A stretch of DNA of 64,000 nucleotides from Saccharothrix luteola (lineage in GTDB: Bacteria; Actinomycetota; Actinomycetes; Mycobacteriales; Pseudonocardiaceae). The translations under genes and the position numbers were made by a program. The notes below the pieces were generated by a model, which saw nothing but the letters and a program-made list of their open reading frames with translations, did no database searches and was not told the DNA's origin. The stretch lies in assembly GCF_020859565.1 (NCBI RefSeq), contig NZ_JAJHUO010000008.1:264193-328192 (forward strand), read 5' to 3'. Position 1 is the first letter of the stretch; each line of letters starts with the position of its first letter. Shown piece by piece: positions 9,448 through 20,290 of this stretch.

Positions 9448-10833
9448 TCAGGTGGCCCGCATGGACGACGACGTCGGATACGTCGGACCTGAACCGCTTG
9501 AGGACGTGCCGCTCGACGTGCCACCGGAAGTGCCACCCGAGGTGCTCCCGGGCGACGTGCCGGCCGAGGTCGTCTCGGCGGGCGTGGTCGCGGGCGCCTC
9601 GGTCGTCGTGGTGGTGGTCGTCGTCGTGGTGGTGGTCGGCGTGGGGCAGCCGGGCGGGATCGACGGCGTCGTGGTGGGCGTCGTCGTCGGCGTGCTGGTC
9701 GTCGTCTCCGTCGGCGGCGTGGGGCACGTCGGCGTCGTCGTCGTCGGACTCGTCGGCACGGTCGGGGTGAACGTGATCGTCACGCCGGGCCGGGTCGTCG
9801 TCGTGGTCGACGTCGTCGTCGGGTTCGACGTGCCGGAGGACGGCGGCGTCGTGTTGCCGGGCGGCGAGGCGTTGTTGTTGTCCGACGGGGTGTTGCCGTT
9901 GCCCGGCTCGGGCCCGAAGTCGTCGTCCGAGCCGATGATGTCCGGCAGCACCGGCACGCCGCTGGCGTACACGTCCGCCCAGTACAGCACCGTGGCCACG
10001 TACTCGTTGGACTGGTTGTAGCGGAACACCGAACGCGCGCGCTGCACCGGATCGCTCACGTCCGCGTTGTTCGCGCACAGGTAGTTGCCCGCGCCGATGG
10101 TGGCGTCGTAGATGTTGTTCGGGTTCCGGTCGCCGTCCTCGTTGCCGTCGGCCGCGTAACCGGCCCACGTGGACGGGATGAACTGCATCGGGCCCACGGC
10201 CCGGTCCCAGGTGCGGTCGCCGTCGAACCGGCCGCCGTCGGTGTCGCGGATCGCGGCCACGCCGGGCGAGCCGTCGAGCACGGGACCCACGATCGGTTCG
10301 ACCGTGGTGCCGCTCTCGGTGACCCGGCCGCCGCGGGCGTGCCCGGACTCGATGCGGCCGATGCTCGCCAGCAGCGGCCAGTCCAGCTTGCAGCCGGGCG
10401 TGGTCCGCCCCAGCCGGTCGGCCGCGCGCATGTACGCGTCGAGCATGACGCCGGGGATGCCGTGCTGGCCCTCGCGCAGGAAACCGCCCTCCAACGGGGG
10501 CAGGTCGTCCTCGAACTCGGACGGGTCGTCGACGTCGGCCAGCAGCGCCGCGCTCAGCTCGTCGGTCTCGGGCAGCCGGCCGGTGGCGCCGAGCTTGCCC
10601 TCGGCGTCCAGCGCGAGCGTGCCCAGCACGTCGCCCGGACCGGGCGGCACGGCTTCGACGTCGGCGCGGTCGGTGAGGGAGAACCAGTCCATCGGCGCGG
10701 CCGTGTGCAGCAGCGCCGGCACGAGCATCGCGGCCGTCGCGGTGGCCGCGAAGCCCCATTGCCGAGGCGTCATCGTGCCCGGATGGACCTTGGTCCGCTT
10801 CCGCCCCCGACGCTTCGACTTCGGCACAGCCAC
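9448..10833 (-). CDS. Lytic murein transglycosylase with Thr/Ser-rich tail
   Basis: The product has 461 residues. A basic N-terminus (KSKRRGRKRTK) precedes a hydrophobic segment near 25-42, giving a likely signal anchor. The SLT-type domain spans about 125-300, with the catalytic Glu in SIGRIESGHARGG and the motifs DGSPGVAAIRDTDGGRFDGD, RAVGPMQFIPSTW and GNYLCANN. The last ~150 residues are almost only Thr, Pro, Ser and Gly with poly-Thr runs, probably a wall-spanning stalk. The family cleaves peptidoglycan to anhydromuropeptides. The GTG at 10833 has GGGGAG five bases upstream. A paralogue lies at 15057-15908. Confidence 0.92.
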   Translation of the reverse strand: MAVPKSKRRGRKRTKVHPGTMTPRQWGFAATATAAMLVPALLHTAAPMDWFSLTDRADVEAVPPGPGDVLGTLALDAEGKLGATGRLPETDELSAALLADVDDPSEFEDDLPPLEGGFLREGQHGIPGVMLDAYMRAADRLGRTTPGCKLDWPLLASIGRIESGHARGGRVTESGTTVEPIVGPVLDGSPGVAAIRDTDGGRFDGDRTWDRAVGPMQFIPSTWAGYAADGNEDGDRNPNNIYDATIGAGNYLCANNADVSDPVQRARSVFRYNQSNEYVATVLYWADVYASGVPVLPDIIGSDDDFGPEPGNGNTPSDNNNASPPGNTTPPSSGTSNPTTTSTTTTTRPGVTITFTPTVPTSPTTTTPTCPTPPTETTTSTPTTTPTTTPSIPPGCPTPTTTTTTTTTTTTEAPATTPAETTSAGTSPGSTSGGTSGGTSSGTSSSGSGPTYPTSSSMRAT

Positions 10834-10939
10834 GAACTCCCCATCGACTCGTCACCCGGCCTGCAGACCAGCCTGCCTGATCCGAACGGCGGTGTCACGG
10901 GCACGGCCGAGCTTTGTGCCCGAAGAACTGCCCGGACGG

Positions 10940-11431
10940 TCAGTTTTTCACCTTTGACGCGCATTCCCCGCTCGGCCACCACTGCGCGAGCAGGTCGAGC
11001 GCCTCGTCGCCGAACGGGTTCACGCCCCGGCCGACGGCCAGCGAGTGCGCCACGTGCACGTGCAGGCACTTGACCCGGGTCGGCATGCCACCGGCGGTGA
11101 CGGTCGTGCCGAGCGGTTCGATCGCGTCCCGCTCGGCCAGGTACGCCTCGTGCGCCCGGAGGTAGCGCTCGGCCAACTGCTCATCCGCGGCCAACCGGTC
11201 GGTCATCTCCTTCATCAGCCCGGCGCCTTCGAGCCTGCTGACGTAGGAGTTCAACCGGGAGCAGGTCAGGTAGTACAGGGTCGGGAACGGCGTGCCGTCC
11301 TCCAGCCGCGGGCTGGTCTGCACGACCGCCGGGTGCCCGCTGGGGCAGCGCGCGGCCACCTCGCGCATCCCCCGCGGCGCGCGGCCCAACTGCGCCTCGA
11401 CCGCCGCCCGGTCCTCGTCGCTCACCGTCAT
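10940..11431 (-). CDS. DUF501 domain protein
   Basis: The 163-residue protein has the DUF501 signature (RCPSGHPAVVQTSPRLEDGT, PFPTLYYLTC, LGTTVTAGGMPTRVKCLHVH, HSLAVGRGVNPFGDEAL). The conserved Cys and His residues could bind metal, but the function is unknown. The ATG at 11431 overlaps the ftsB stop as ATGA, which fixes the start. It is the third gene of eno-ftsB-DUF501, an order conserved across actinobacteria, suggesting a role linked to division or glycolysis genes by co-expression only. Confidence 0.93.
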   Translation of the reverse strand: MTVSDEDRAAVEAQLGRAPRGMREVAARCPSGHPAVVQTSPRLEDGTPFPTLYYLTCSRLNSYVSRLEGAGLMKEMTDRLAADEQLAERYLRAHEAYLAERDAIEPLGTTVTAGGMPTRVKCLHVHVAHSLAVGRGVNPFGDEALDLLAQWWPSGECASKVKN

Positions 11432-12014
11432 CGTGCCGCCGCCGAATCCCACAACTGCTCGTACCACGCCTTGTCCTCGGCCGGTTTGGTCTCCGGTCGC
11501 TGTTGGTCCAGTTCACGCTCCGCGTCACCGGGGAGCTGCACGATGTAGGGCGTCTCGCCGGGCCGCACGTAGTGCAGCCTGCGCCGGGCCTCGGCCTCCA
11601 CGTGCGCCGGGTCGGCCAGTTCCCGCTTGCGCTGCTCCAGCTGCCCCACCTCGGCGCGCAGCGTCTCCTGCGAGGCGGTGACCTCGCGCAGCTCCTCGCG
11701 CTGCGCCAGGTACGTCCTCAGCGGCACGGCGATGCTCAACGCCAACGCGCACACCACCATCGCCAGCAACGCGGCCCTCCGCGTGCCGGTCATGCCGAAC
11801 GCGCCGCCAGTGCCCGCGCCCGCCCTCGTCCGCGCCCTCGACTGCGGCTTGCGCGCCGCCGGCCGGGTGGTGCGCGGCGTCCCGTCGGCCCGGCCCGTGC
11901 GCGGTTCCGGCTTGCGAGCCTCGCCCTTGCGAGGCCGGCCGTCACGGGCCCGCGCAGGACGGGACCCCGGCGTGGCCTCGCGACCACGCCGGGGTTCCCG
12001 TTCCCGTCGCGCCA

Positions 12015-12015
<1 letters not shown>
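11428..12015 (-). CDS. Septum formation initiator family protein (FtsB/DivIC-like)
   Basis: The product has 195 residues. A long basic, disordered N-terminus (1-75, Arg/Pro/Gly rich) precedes one transmembrane helix (about 80-100), a short extracytoplasmic coiled coil (EELREVTASQETLRAEVGQL) and the conserved RRRLHYVRPGETPYIVQLPG segment. FtsB/DivIC forms a complex with FtsL and FtsQ at the division site. The start overlaps the enolase stop as TGATG, so the two are probably co-translated. The basic extension is longer than in E. coli but usual for actinobacteria. Confidence 0.92.
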
Positions 12016-14221
<2,206 letters not shown>

Positions 14222-14289
14222 CACACCGATCCCGTCATCCGGTCGGCTGTCGTGTAGCGGCCGGATGGCCGGGTAGCGTTGATCGAACC

Positions 14290-14667
14290 ATGACGGACAG
14301 CACCTTCGAGGCGTTCCGCCGAGCCGAGGCGCTGCTCGCGGAGCGCCGACCGCTGGAGGCGCTGCGCGAGCTGCGAGTCGTGCTCGAAGCAGCGCCGGAC
14401 CAGGTGGGCGTGCAGCTGCTCGCGGGTCGGGCCTACCTCGGTTCGGCCCAGCTCAAGCGCGCCGAGGCGGCGTTCCGGAAGGTGCTCGACCTGGACCCCA
14501 GCGACCACTACGCGAGGTTCGCGCTCGGTCGCACGTTGCAGCGGCAGAGCCGGTTGCCCGAGGCGCTGGCGCAGCTGCGGATGGCGGCGGCGATGAACCC
14601 GTCACCGGAGTACCAGGAGGCGTTGGGCGAGGTCAGCGCCCGTCTCGCGGTGGAACGGGACCGATGA
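14290..14667 (+). CDS. Tetratricopeptide repeat protein
   Basis: The small cytosolic protein (125 residues) is built from about three TPR units, as in LLAGRAYLGSAQLKRAEAAF and LDLDPSDHYARFALGRTLQR. TPR proteins act as protein-protein adaptors; its partner is unknown. Its end overlaps the next gene as ATGA, so the DUF6968-like protein is probably co-translated and may be the partner. The start is ATG 14290. Confidence 0.85.
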   Translation: MTDSTFEAFRRAEALLAERRPLEALRELRVVLEAAPDQVGVQLLAGRAYLGSAQLKRAEAAFRKVLDLDPSDHYARFALGRTLQRQSRLPEALAQLRMAAAMNPSPEYQEALGEVSARLAVERDR

Positions 14668-14999
14668 CGGCGTACGAGCTCGGGCCGGTGGTGGCCGAAC
14701 GTCGGCTGGAGTGCGTGGCCCGCGACGGCGCCCGCGCGGTGGTCGTGATCAGGATCGGGACGCCCCACCCGGACCCGCTCAGCTCGAACGGCGACTGGTG
14801 CTGCCCCCACCAGGTCCTCGGGCTCGGCGACGAGGCCGTCGGCGCGGCGTTCGGCGTCGACTCCCTGCAGGCCCTGCTGCTCAGCGTGTACCGCGTGCGG
14901 CTGGACCTGGCCGCGCGCGCGGCGGAGGCGTCGGTCGAGCTCGACTGGCTCGGCCTGCCGGAGCTGGGCCTGACCGTCGACCCGCCCGTGCGCGCCTGA
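14664..14999 (+). CDS. DUF6968-like small protein
   Basis: This is a cytosolic protein of 111 residues. Its pattern (an N-terminal strand ending ERRLEC, then VVVIRIGTPHPDP, a Trp-Cys-Cys-Pro block, a Gly-rich GLGDE turn and GVDSLQALLLSVYRVR) resembles the DUF6968 family. That assignment is from memory and moderate. It is translationally coupled to the TPR gene by ATGA. No catalytic motif is evident. Confidence 0.7.
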   Translation: MTAYELGPVVAERRLECVARDGARAVVVIRIGTPHPDPLSSNGDWCCPHQVLGLGDEAVGAAFGVDSLQALLLSVYRVRLDLAARAAEASVELDWLGLPELGLTVDPPVRA

Positions 15000-15015
15000 C
15001 GCGGTCGATCTGACA

Positions 15016-15032
15016 GGCCAGTGTGACTGGTC
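15016..15032. terminator. Hairpin between convergent genes
   Basis: GGCCAGT and ACTGGTC form a 7-bp stem (one G-U pair) with a 3-nt loop between the stop of the DUF6968-like gene and the stop of the transglycosylase. It could serve both strands. There is no U-tract. Confidence 0.4.
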
Positions 15033-15056
15033 GAGCTGACCGGCCACCCTGATTGT

Positions 15057-15908
15057 TCAGCCGCCGATGCTGGCGCGGGCGTAGGCGTCGGCTCCGCTGT
15101 AGACGTTCTGGCCGTACTCGGTCGAGTTGTTGTAGGCCAGCACGGCCGTCCACCAGCCCTCGCCCGTGCCCAGGTCACGTCCGCCCGAGCACAGGTAGCG
15201 GGCGGCGGCGAGGGCGGCGTCGTCGATGTTCTGCGGGTCGGGGGTCCGGCCGTCGCCGTTCGCGCGCACCGCGTAGCGGGCCCACGTGGTCGGGATGAAC
15301 TGCATCGGGCCGACCGCGCGGTCCCAGCGGGTGTCGCCGTCGAGCGCGCCGCCGTCGCTGTCCGCGATCGCCTTCACGCCCGGTGAGCCGTCCAGCGGGA
15401 TGCCGATGATCGGGCGTGACGGCCGGCCGTCCTCGCCGAGGCGCAGGCCGCCGATCGTGCCGTGGTGCGACTCGATGCGGCCGATGCCGGCCAGCGTCGC
15501 CCACGACACCCGGCACGCCGGGTTCTGCGACCGCATCACCAGGTCGGCGACGGCGTACGCGCGCAGGGCGCGGACCGGGATGTCGGTCTTCTCCGACAAC
15601 GCCGTGGCCCACGCGGTCAGCGGTTCGGCGCCGCCCGCGGCGGCCGGTGACGCTTGCGGTTCGCCGGCCGGCACGTCACCCGCCGAGCCCGGCGCGGCGG
15701 CGCCCGGTTCGACTTCGAGGAACGGCACGGGGAACGGCGGGTCCGCGGCGGTCCGGGGCGCGGGGCGGTTGAACGTGCTCAGGGCCCAGGCTCCCCCGGC
15801 CACGAACGCCAGCAGCAGCAACACCAGCGCCAGGCGTCCGGCGAGGTTGCCGGCACGGCCGCGCGACGGCGGGCGCGACTCGGTCTTGGACGGCGGCGGA
15901 ACGACCAC
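15057..15908 (-). CDS. Lytic murein transglycosylase (LpqU-like position)
   Basis: The product has 283 residues. A hydrophobic segment near 25-45 is a signal anchor, followed by an Ala/Pro linker and an SLT-type domain from about 115. The catalytic Glu is in AGIGRIESHHGTIGG, with DGSPGVKAIADSDGGALDGD, RAVGPMQFIPTTW and AARYLCSGG. It ends shortly after the domain, unlike its paralogue at 9448-10833 with its long Thr/Ser tail. In mycobacteria the lpqU transglycosylase sits next to eno and mazG, which matches. It should cut peptidoglycan in the wall. The GTG at 15908 was taken as the start. Confidence 0.9.
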   Translation of the reverse strand: MVVPPPSKTESRPPSRGRAGNLAGRLALVLLLLAFVAGGAWALSTFNRPAPRTAADPPFPVPFLEVEPGAAAPGSAGDVPAGEPQASPAAAGGAEPLTAWATALSEKTDIPVRALRAYAVADLVMRSQNPACRVSWATLAGIGRIESHHGTIGGLRLGEDGRPSRPIIGIPLDGSPGVKAIADSDGGALDGDTRWDRAVGPMQFIPTTWARYAVRANGDGRTPDPQNIDDAALAAARYLCSGGRDLGTGEGWWTAVLAYNNSTEYGQNVYSGADAYARASIGG

Positions 15909-16031
15909 CGCCCCAGGCTACGTGCTGAACACGAGTGCTCGGGCGTGCTCGCCACCGGCACAGCCCGAAACCGCCGGTCAGACGCCCTGAGACCGCCGGG
16001 ATTCCAACCGGCGGGGCCGGTTCGGCGTGTG

Positions 16032-16094
16032 CTGAGCGTTGAATTCGGGGGTCCTGGACGTAGGACACACGCGTTCTGAACGTAGGACTCACGC
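16032..16094. repeat. Gene-end unit array, locus 1
   Basis: There are three consecutive units: CTGAGCGTTGAATTCGGGG, then GTCCTGGACGTAGGACACAC (plus GCG), then TTCTGAACGTAGGACTCACG (plus C). The last overlaps the stop codon of the minus-strand proline-rich gene. The same unit family recurs at four other gene ends in this window. Confidence 0.75.
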
Positions 16095-16619
16095 CGGGGT
16101 GGTGGTCGGCGGCGGCGGTGCGGTGATGGTGGTGGTCGGGTCCGGTGGGAGTGGGGTTGGGGTTGTCGGGTCGGGTGAGGAGGAGGTGGTGGTGGGGTCG
16201 GGTGAGGAAGAGGTGGGGGTCGGGCTGGTGGGAGTCGGTGATGGGGACGGGTGTGGGAGGAGTTCGGCGCCCGTTCGAGCGCGGGCGGTGATGGCGCGCG
16301 TCGTGGTGGGCGGTGGGAGCGGTGGTTGGGGCAGGGCGCGGCGGTCCGCGGACGGGGTGGGGTCCGGTGACGGGGCCGGCGTCGACGGAGGCTCCGAGGT
16401 GATGGTCTCGGTCCAGTCCGGCAACGGGACGGGTGGGGCCTGGGTCCGGACGCTGACCAAGGTCTGGCGGCCGGTCGGGGGCGCCTGGCCCGACGGTGGC
16501 GGCGCCGGCTGACCGAACGTCAGCACCAGCGCCGCCACCCCGCCCACCGCCGCCAGCGGCACCACCACGACCGCCGTCAGGCACCCGCGCCCACTGCGCG
16601 GCGTCTCACGATGACTCAC
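16089..16619 (-). CDS. Proline/threonine-rich single-pass membrane protein
   Basis: The product has 176 residues. A basic N-terminus precedes a transmembrane helix (about 13-35, TAVVVVPLAAVGGVAALVL). The rest is a low-complexity Pro/Thr/Ser tail, probably extracytoplasmic, with repeated SSSPDPTT blocks. No domain is recognised. Low-complexity composition makes the coding call less certain, but the signal-anchor arrangement and clean start (ATG 16619) support a real gene. Its stop lies inside a gene-end repeat unit. Confidence 0.65.
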   Translation of the reverse strand: MSHRETPRSGRGCLTAVVVVPLAAVGGVAALVLTFGQPAPPPSGQAPPTGRQTLVSVRTQAPPVPLPDWTETITSEPPSTPAPSPDPTPSADRRALPQPPLPPPTTTRAITARARTGAELLPHPSPSPTPTSPTPTSSSPDPTTTSSSPDPTTPTPLPPDPTTTITAPPPPTTTPA

Positions 16620-16721
16620 CCGTTATCCCGCCCCCCGGACCCGATCTTGCGTGGTACCCATTGGTCGGTTTCGGACCACCGGCCGCAACCACCACGCCGT
16701 CACACGCCCGGGTGAACTCGA

Positions 16722-19700
16722 TCAGGCGAGGGGCGGTAGCTCCGGCGGAACGGCCGCCGGCCGCTCCTCCAACGCCTCCAGGGCCAGCCGCACCGCCGTG
16801 TCCAACTGCGGGTCGCGCCCCGCCACCCGGTCCTGCGGCGTGACGACCACCTCGACATCCGGGTCGACGCCGTGGTTCTCCACGCCCCACCCCGGCCCGG
16901 CGAACCACGTCGCGTACCGGGGCTGCGTCACCAACGTCCCGTCGACCAGGTGGTACTGCATGTCGATGCCGATCACCCCGCCCCACGTGCGGGTGCCGAC
17001 CACCGGCCCGATGCCCATCTCCTTGATCGCCACGTTGACGATGTCGCCGTCGGACCCGGCGAACTCGTCCGCGATCGCGACCACCGGCCCGCGCGGCGCG
17101 TCGCCGGGGTAGCTGTCGGCCGTGGAGTAGCCGCGCGCCACCGACCAGCCGATGATCCGCCTGCCCAGCTTCTCCACCACCAGCTCGGACGTGTGCCCGC
17201 CGCCGTTCTCCCGCACGTCCAGCACCACGGCCTCACGCGCCAGCTCCACCCGCAGGTCGCGGTGCAGCTGCGCCCAGCCCGCGCCCGTCATGTCCGGCAC
17301 GTGCAGGTACCCGACCCGCCCGTCGGACAGCTCGTGCACGCGCGCCCGCCGGTCCGCCACCCACGCGTGGTAGCGCAACGGCTCGTCGTCCTCCAGCGGC
17401 ACGACCACGACCCGGCGCGGCTCGCCACCGCCGCCGGGCCGCACGGTCAGCTCCACCGGCTTGCCCGCCGTGCCGACGAGCAGCGGCGCGGGCCCGGTCA
17501 ACGGGTCCACCTGCCGCCCGTCGACCCCCACGATCGCGTCACCGACCCGCACCGCGACACCGGGAGCCGCCAACGGCGACCGCGCCGCCGGGTCCGACGT
17601 CTCGCCCGGGATCACCCGCGTGATCCGCCACGCGCCCGCCTCGTCCCGCTCCAGGTCCGCCCCGAGCAACCCCACGGCACGCCCGCGCGACCCGTGCGCC
17701 GGGATGACGTAGGCGTGCGACGTGCCCAGCTCGCCCTGCACCTCCCACAGCAGGTCGACCAGGTCGTTGTAGCTGCCGAGCCGGTCCACCAGCGGCCGGT
17801 AGCGCTCCAGCACGCCCGCCCAGTCGACGCCGCCCATGTCGGTGCGCCAGAAGTGGTCGCGCATCAGCCGCCCGGCCTCGGCGTACGCCTGCCGCCACTC
17901 GGCCGCCCGGTCCACCACCACCCGCACCCGGGACAGGTCGACGTCCACCGAGTCGTGGTCGTCGGAGTCGACCTTCCGGTCCGCCGGCACGACCCGCAGG
18001 TCACCGCCGTCCTGCACGACCACCCGCTGCCCGTCGCCGGTCACGTCGAACGCGTCGACGCCGTCCACCAGCGTCTCGGTGCGCGACTTGACCAGGTCGA
18101 ACCGCTCCAGCACGGACCTCGGCGGTCGGGCCGTCGGGCTCGCCTGGTTGTCGCCGAGCACCCCGCGCAACGGCGACCGCAGCCACAGCAGCCCGCCCTT
18201 GGCGGCGGTGAGGCCCGCGTAGCGGGCGGCGGCGACCGGCACCGTCACCACCCGGTCGGCCAGCCCGTCCAGGTCGACGACCGTGATCGGGTTCTCGTCG
18301 TCCTTCTCCTTGTCCTTGTCCGACGAGTCGTCGCCCACGGGTCGGCCGAGGCGCAGCGGGTCGAACGGCGACGGCGTGGTCGCGGCCAGCGGCAGCAGGT
18401 AGGGCCGGCACCCGGTCGGGAACGACAGGTCGAACACGTGCGCGTCGTACACCGGGTCGAAGCTGCGCACCGACAGGAACGCCAGGTAGCGGCCGTCCTC
18501 GGTGAACGTCGGCGAGAAGTCGGAGAACCGCAGCGGCGTCACGTCCACCACGGACAGGTCGGTGGTGTTGGTCATCCGGATGTGCTGCAACGGGCGCGGA
18601 CCGGGGTGCGACCAGGCGAGCCAGTTCGAGTCCGGGGCGAACGCCAGGTCGCTGACGTGCGGGTTCGCCCCCTTCAGCACCTCGCGCACCTCGCCGGATT
18701 CGACGTCGACGAGCAGCAGCCGACCGTCGTGCGTGGCCACGGCGAGCCTGCGACCGTCCGGTGAGACGGCCAGCTCCAGCACCCGCCCGACCTTGCCGAC
18801 CGCGACCCGGCGCGGCTCGTTGCCCGGCTCCACGCCGCCGATCGGGGAGAACTCCAGGCCCTCCTCGCCGTCCGCGTCGGTCACCCACACCACGCTGTCG
18901 CCGACCACGCGCGGCAGCCTGGCCCGGACGCCGGGCTGCTCGGCCAACGCGCGCACCGGACCGTCCCGGTGGGTCACCCAGTGCACGGTGCCGCGCACCT
19001 CGACCACGCTCCCGCGGCCGGTCTTGTCGGGGTGGAAGCCGTCGGGCCGCGACGGCACCGGCCGCGGCCTGCGCGCCGTGCGTGGCCCGCCGAGCGCGAT
19101 CTCCAACCGCCGCGGCTCGGCCTCCAGGCCGTCCAGGACCCACAACTCGCCCGCGTGCTGCCAGACGATCCGCTCGCCGTCGCTCGACGCGACCCGGGCG
19201 TAGAACTCCTGCTCGGTGTGCCGCCGCAGGTCCGACCCGTCGGGCAGCGCGGAGTACAGGCTGCCGACGCCGTCGTGGTCGGACAGGAACGCGATCCGGT
19301 CCCCGATCCACATCGGCGAGGTCAACGACGAGGTCAGCTCGGGCAGGATGCGCGCGAACTCGCCGTCACCGTCCACGTCGACCCACAGCTTGGCCGCCGC
19401 ACCGCCCCGGTAGCGCTTCCACCAGGCCGGGTCGCGGCCGTACACGGAGGTCACGACCACCTGCCCGGACGGACCGAACGCCACGTCGTCCACCCAGCCG
19501 TACGGCAGCCGTCGCGGCGGGCCGCCGTCGGTGGGCACGGCGTGCGCCCACTGCCGGTTCGTGGTCGCCTGGCCGGTGGACGTGACGGCGACGACCTCGC
19601 CGTCGGACGTCCAGCCGCGCACACCGGTGGAGTAGTCGCCCCAGTAGGTGAGCCGGGTGGCCTCGCCGCCGTCCGCCGGGGCCAGGTGGACCTCGGGCGC

Positions 19701-19892
19701 GCCGTCGCGGCGGCTGGTCCAGGCCAACCGGGTTCCGGTCGGGTCGAAGCGCGGGAAGGAGACGGGCACCTGGTCGGCGGTCACCCGCCAGGCCCGGCCG
19801 CCGTCGAGGGGGGCGAGCCACACGTCGTCCTCGGCCACGAAGGTCACGAGGTTGCCGTGCAGGTGCGGGAAGCGGAGGTAGGCCTCGGTCAC
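16722..19892 (-). CDS. Tricorn protease homologue (peptidase S41)
   Basis: The 1056-residue product matches the length of bacterial tricorn-core proteases. The N-terminal ~650 residues form beta-propeller repeats (WLAPLDGGRAWRVTADQVPV, FDPTGTRLAWTSRRDG, YLAFLSVRSFDPVYDAHVFD). A PDZ-like domain (VRVGDAIVGVDGRQVDPLTG) and the S41 catalytic core follow. Nucleophile Ser is near 947 in EFAGSDGDI, a candidate His lies in LGTSHAYVIP, and a Glu lies in GWGVENHGVDP. The family trims peptides downstream of the proteasome. No signal peptide, so cytosolic. The GTG at 19892 precedes AYLRFPHLHG, the usual N-terminus. Confidence 0.93.
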   Translation of the reverse strand: MTEAYLRFPHLHGNLVTFVAEDDVWLAPLDGGRAWRVTADQVPVSFPRFDPTGTRLAWTSRRDGAPEVHLAPADGGEATRLTYWGDYSTGVRGWTSDGEVVAVTSTGQATTNRQWAHAVPTDGGPPRRLPYGWVDDVAFGPSGQVVVTSVYGRDPAWWKRYRGGAAAKLWVDVDGDGEFARILPELTSSLTSPMWIGDRIAFLSDHDGVGSLYSALPDGSDLRRHTEQEFYARVASSDGERIVWQHAGELWVLDGLEAEPRRLEIALGGPRTARRPRPVPSRPDGFHPDKTGRGSVVEVRGTVHWVTHRDGPVRALAEQPGVRARLPRVVGDSVVWVTDADGEEGLEFSPIGGVEPGNEPRRVAVGKVGRVLELAVSPDGRRLAVATHDGRLLLVDVESGEVREVLKGANPHVSDLAFAPDSNWLAWSHPGPRPLQHIRMTNTTDLSVVDVTPLRFSDFSPTFTEDGRYLAFLSVRSFDPVYDAHVFDLSFPTGCRPYLLPLAATTPSPFDPLRLGRPVGDDSSDKDKEKDDENPITVVDLDGLADRVVTVPVAAARYAGLTAAKGGLLWLRSPLRGVLGDNQASPTARPPRSVLERFDLVKSRTETLVDGVDAFDVTGDGQRVVVQDGGDLRVVPADRKVDSDDHDSVDVDLSRVRVVVDRAAEWRQAYAEAGRLMRDHFWRTDMGGVDWAGVLERYRPLVDRLGSYNDLVDLLWEVQGELGTSHAYVIPAHGSRGRAVGLLGADLERDEAGAWRITRVIPGETSDPAARSPLAAPGVAVRVGDAIVGVDGRQVDPLTGPAPLLVGTAGKPVELTVRPGGGGEPRRVVVVPLEDDEPLRYHAWVADRRARVHELSDGRVGYLHVPDMTGAGWAQLHRDLRVELAREAVVLDVRENGGGHTSELVVEKLGRRIIGWSVARGYSTADSYPGDAPRGPVVAIADEFAGSDGDIVNVAIKEMGIGPVVGTRTWGGVIGIDMQYHLVDGTLVTQPRYATWFAGPGWGVENHGVDPDVEVVVTPQDRVAGRDPQLDTAVRLALEALEERPAAVPPELPPLA

Positions 19893-20272
19893 CTCTTCGA
19901 CGTTAGCGCTCGGATCATCCACACCCGACCCGCCCCGGGCAGGTCGCTGCGGCATCGAGATCAACGGTCGGCACGGGGGCGCCCGGATCACTCGGACAGG
20001 CGAATCGTGCAACCCAGGACAACCCGAATCGCATTTCTCACGTTAGCCGGGAAAAACGGCGGCCACGGCGGCGGGGAGGACTGGCGGGCGGGAGGAAGCA
20101 CTCGGGTGAGTGAGCTGGGAGCGGGTGAGCTCAGGCCGGGCCGGCTCGGGCGGGCAGGCAAGCAGGCTCAGGCGGGCAGGTGGGCCACCACCGGGCTCAG
20201 CAGGCAGACTCGGGTGGGCCAGTGTGCTCGGGCAAGTGGGCTCAGCAGGCAGGCTCAGGCAGGCCAGTGGCC
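19893..20272. other. Non-coding gap between mazG and the tricorn gene
   Basis: This is about 380 bp. The half nearest the protease should hold its promoter. The other half (about 20100-20272) is a degenerate repeat rich in GGCAGGCTCAGG-like words. No gene is supported. Confidence 0.5.
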
Positions 20273-20290
20273 TCAGGCTGGCCAGTGGGC
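20110..20290. repeat. Degenerate short-word repeat tract
   Basis: There are many imperfect copies of a 10-14 bp word such as GGCAGGCTCAGGC, GGGCTCAGCAGGCAG and CAGGCCAGTGGCCTCAGG, running into the mazG stop at 20273. It looks like replication slippage. The last mazG codons (WRAHWPA) overlap it. Confidence 0.6.

Noticed and set aside
16872..18764. Long plus-strand open frame opposite the tricorn protease gene
   Set aside because: It is a shadow of the protease. It reads as alternating His/Arg/Val/Gln with no signature.
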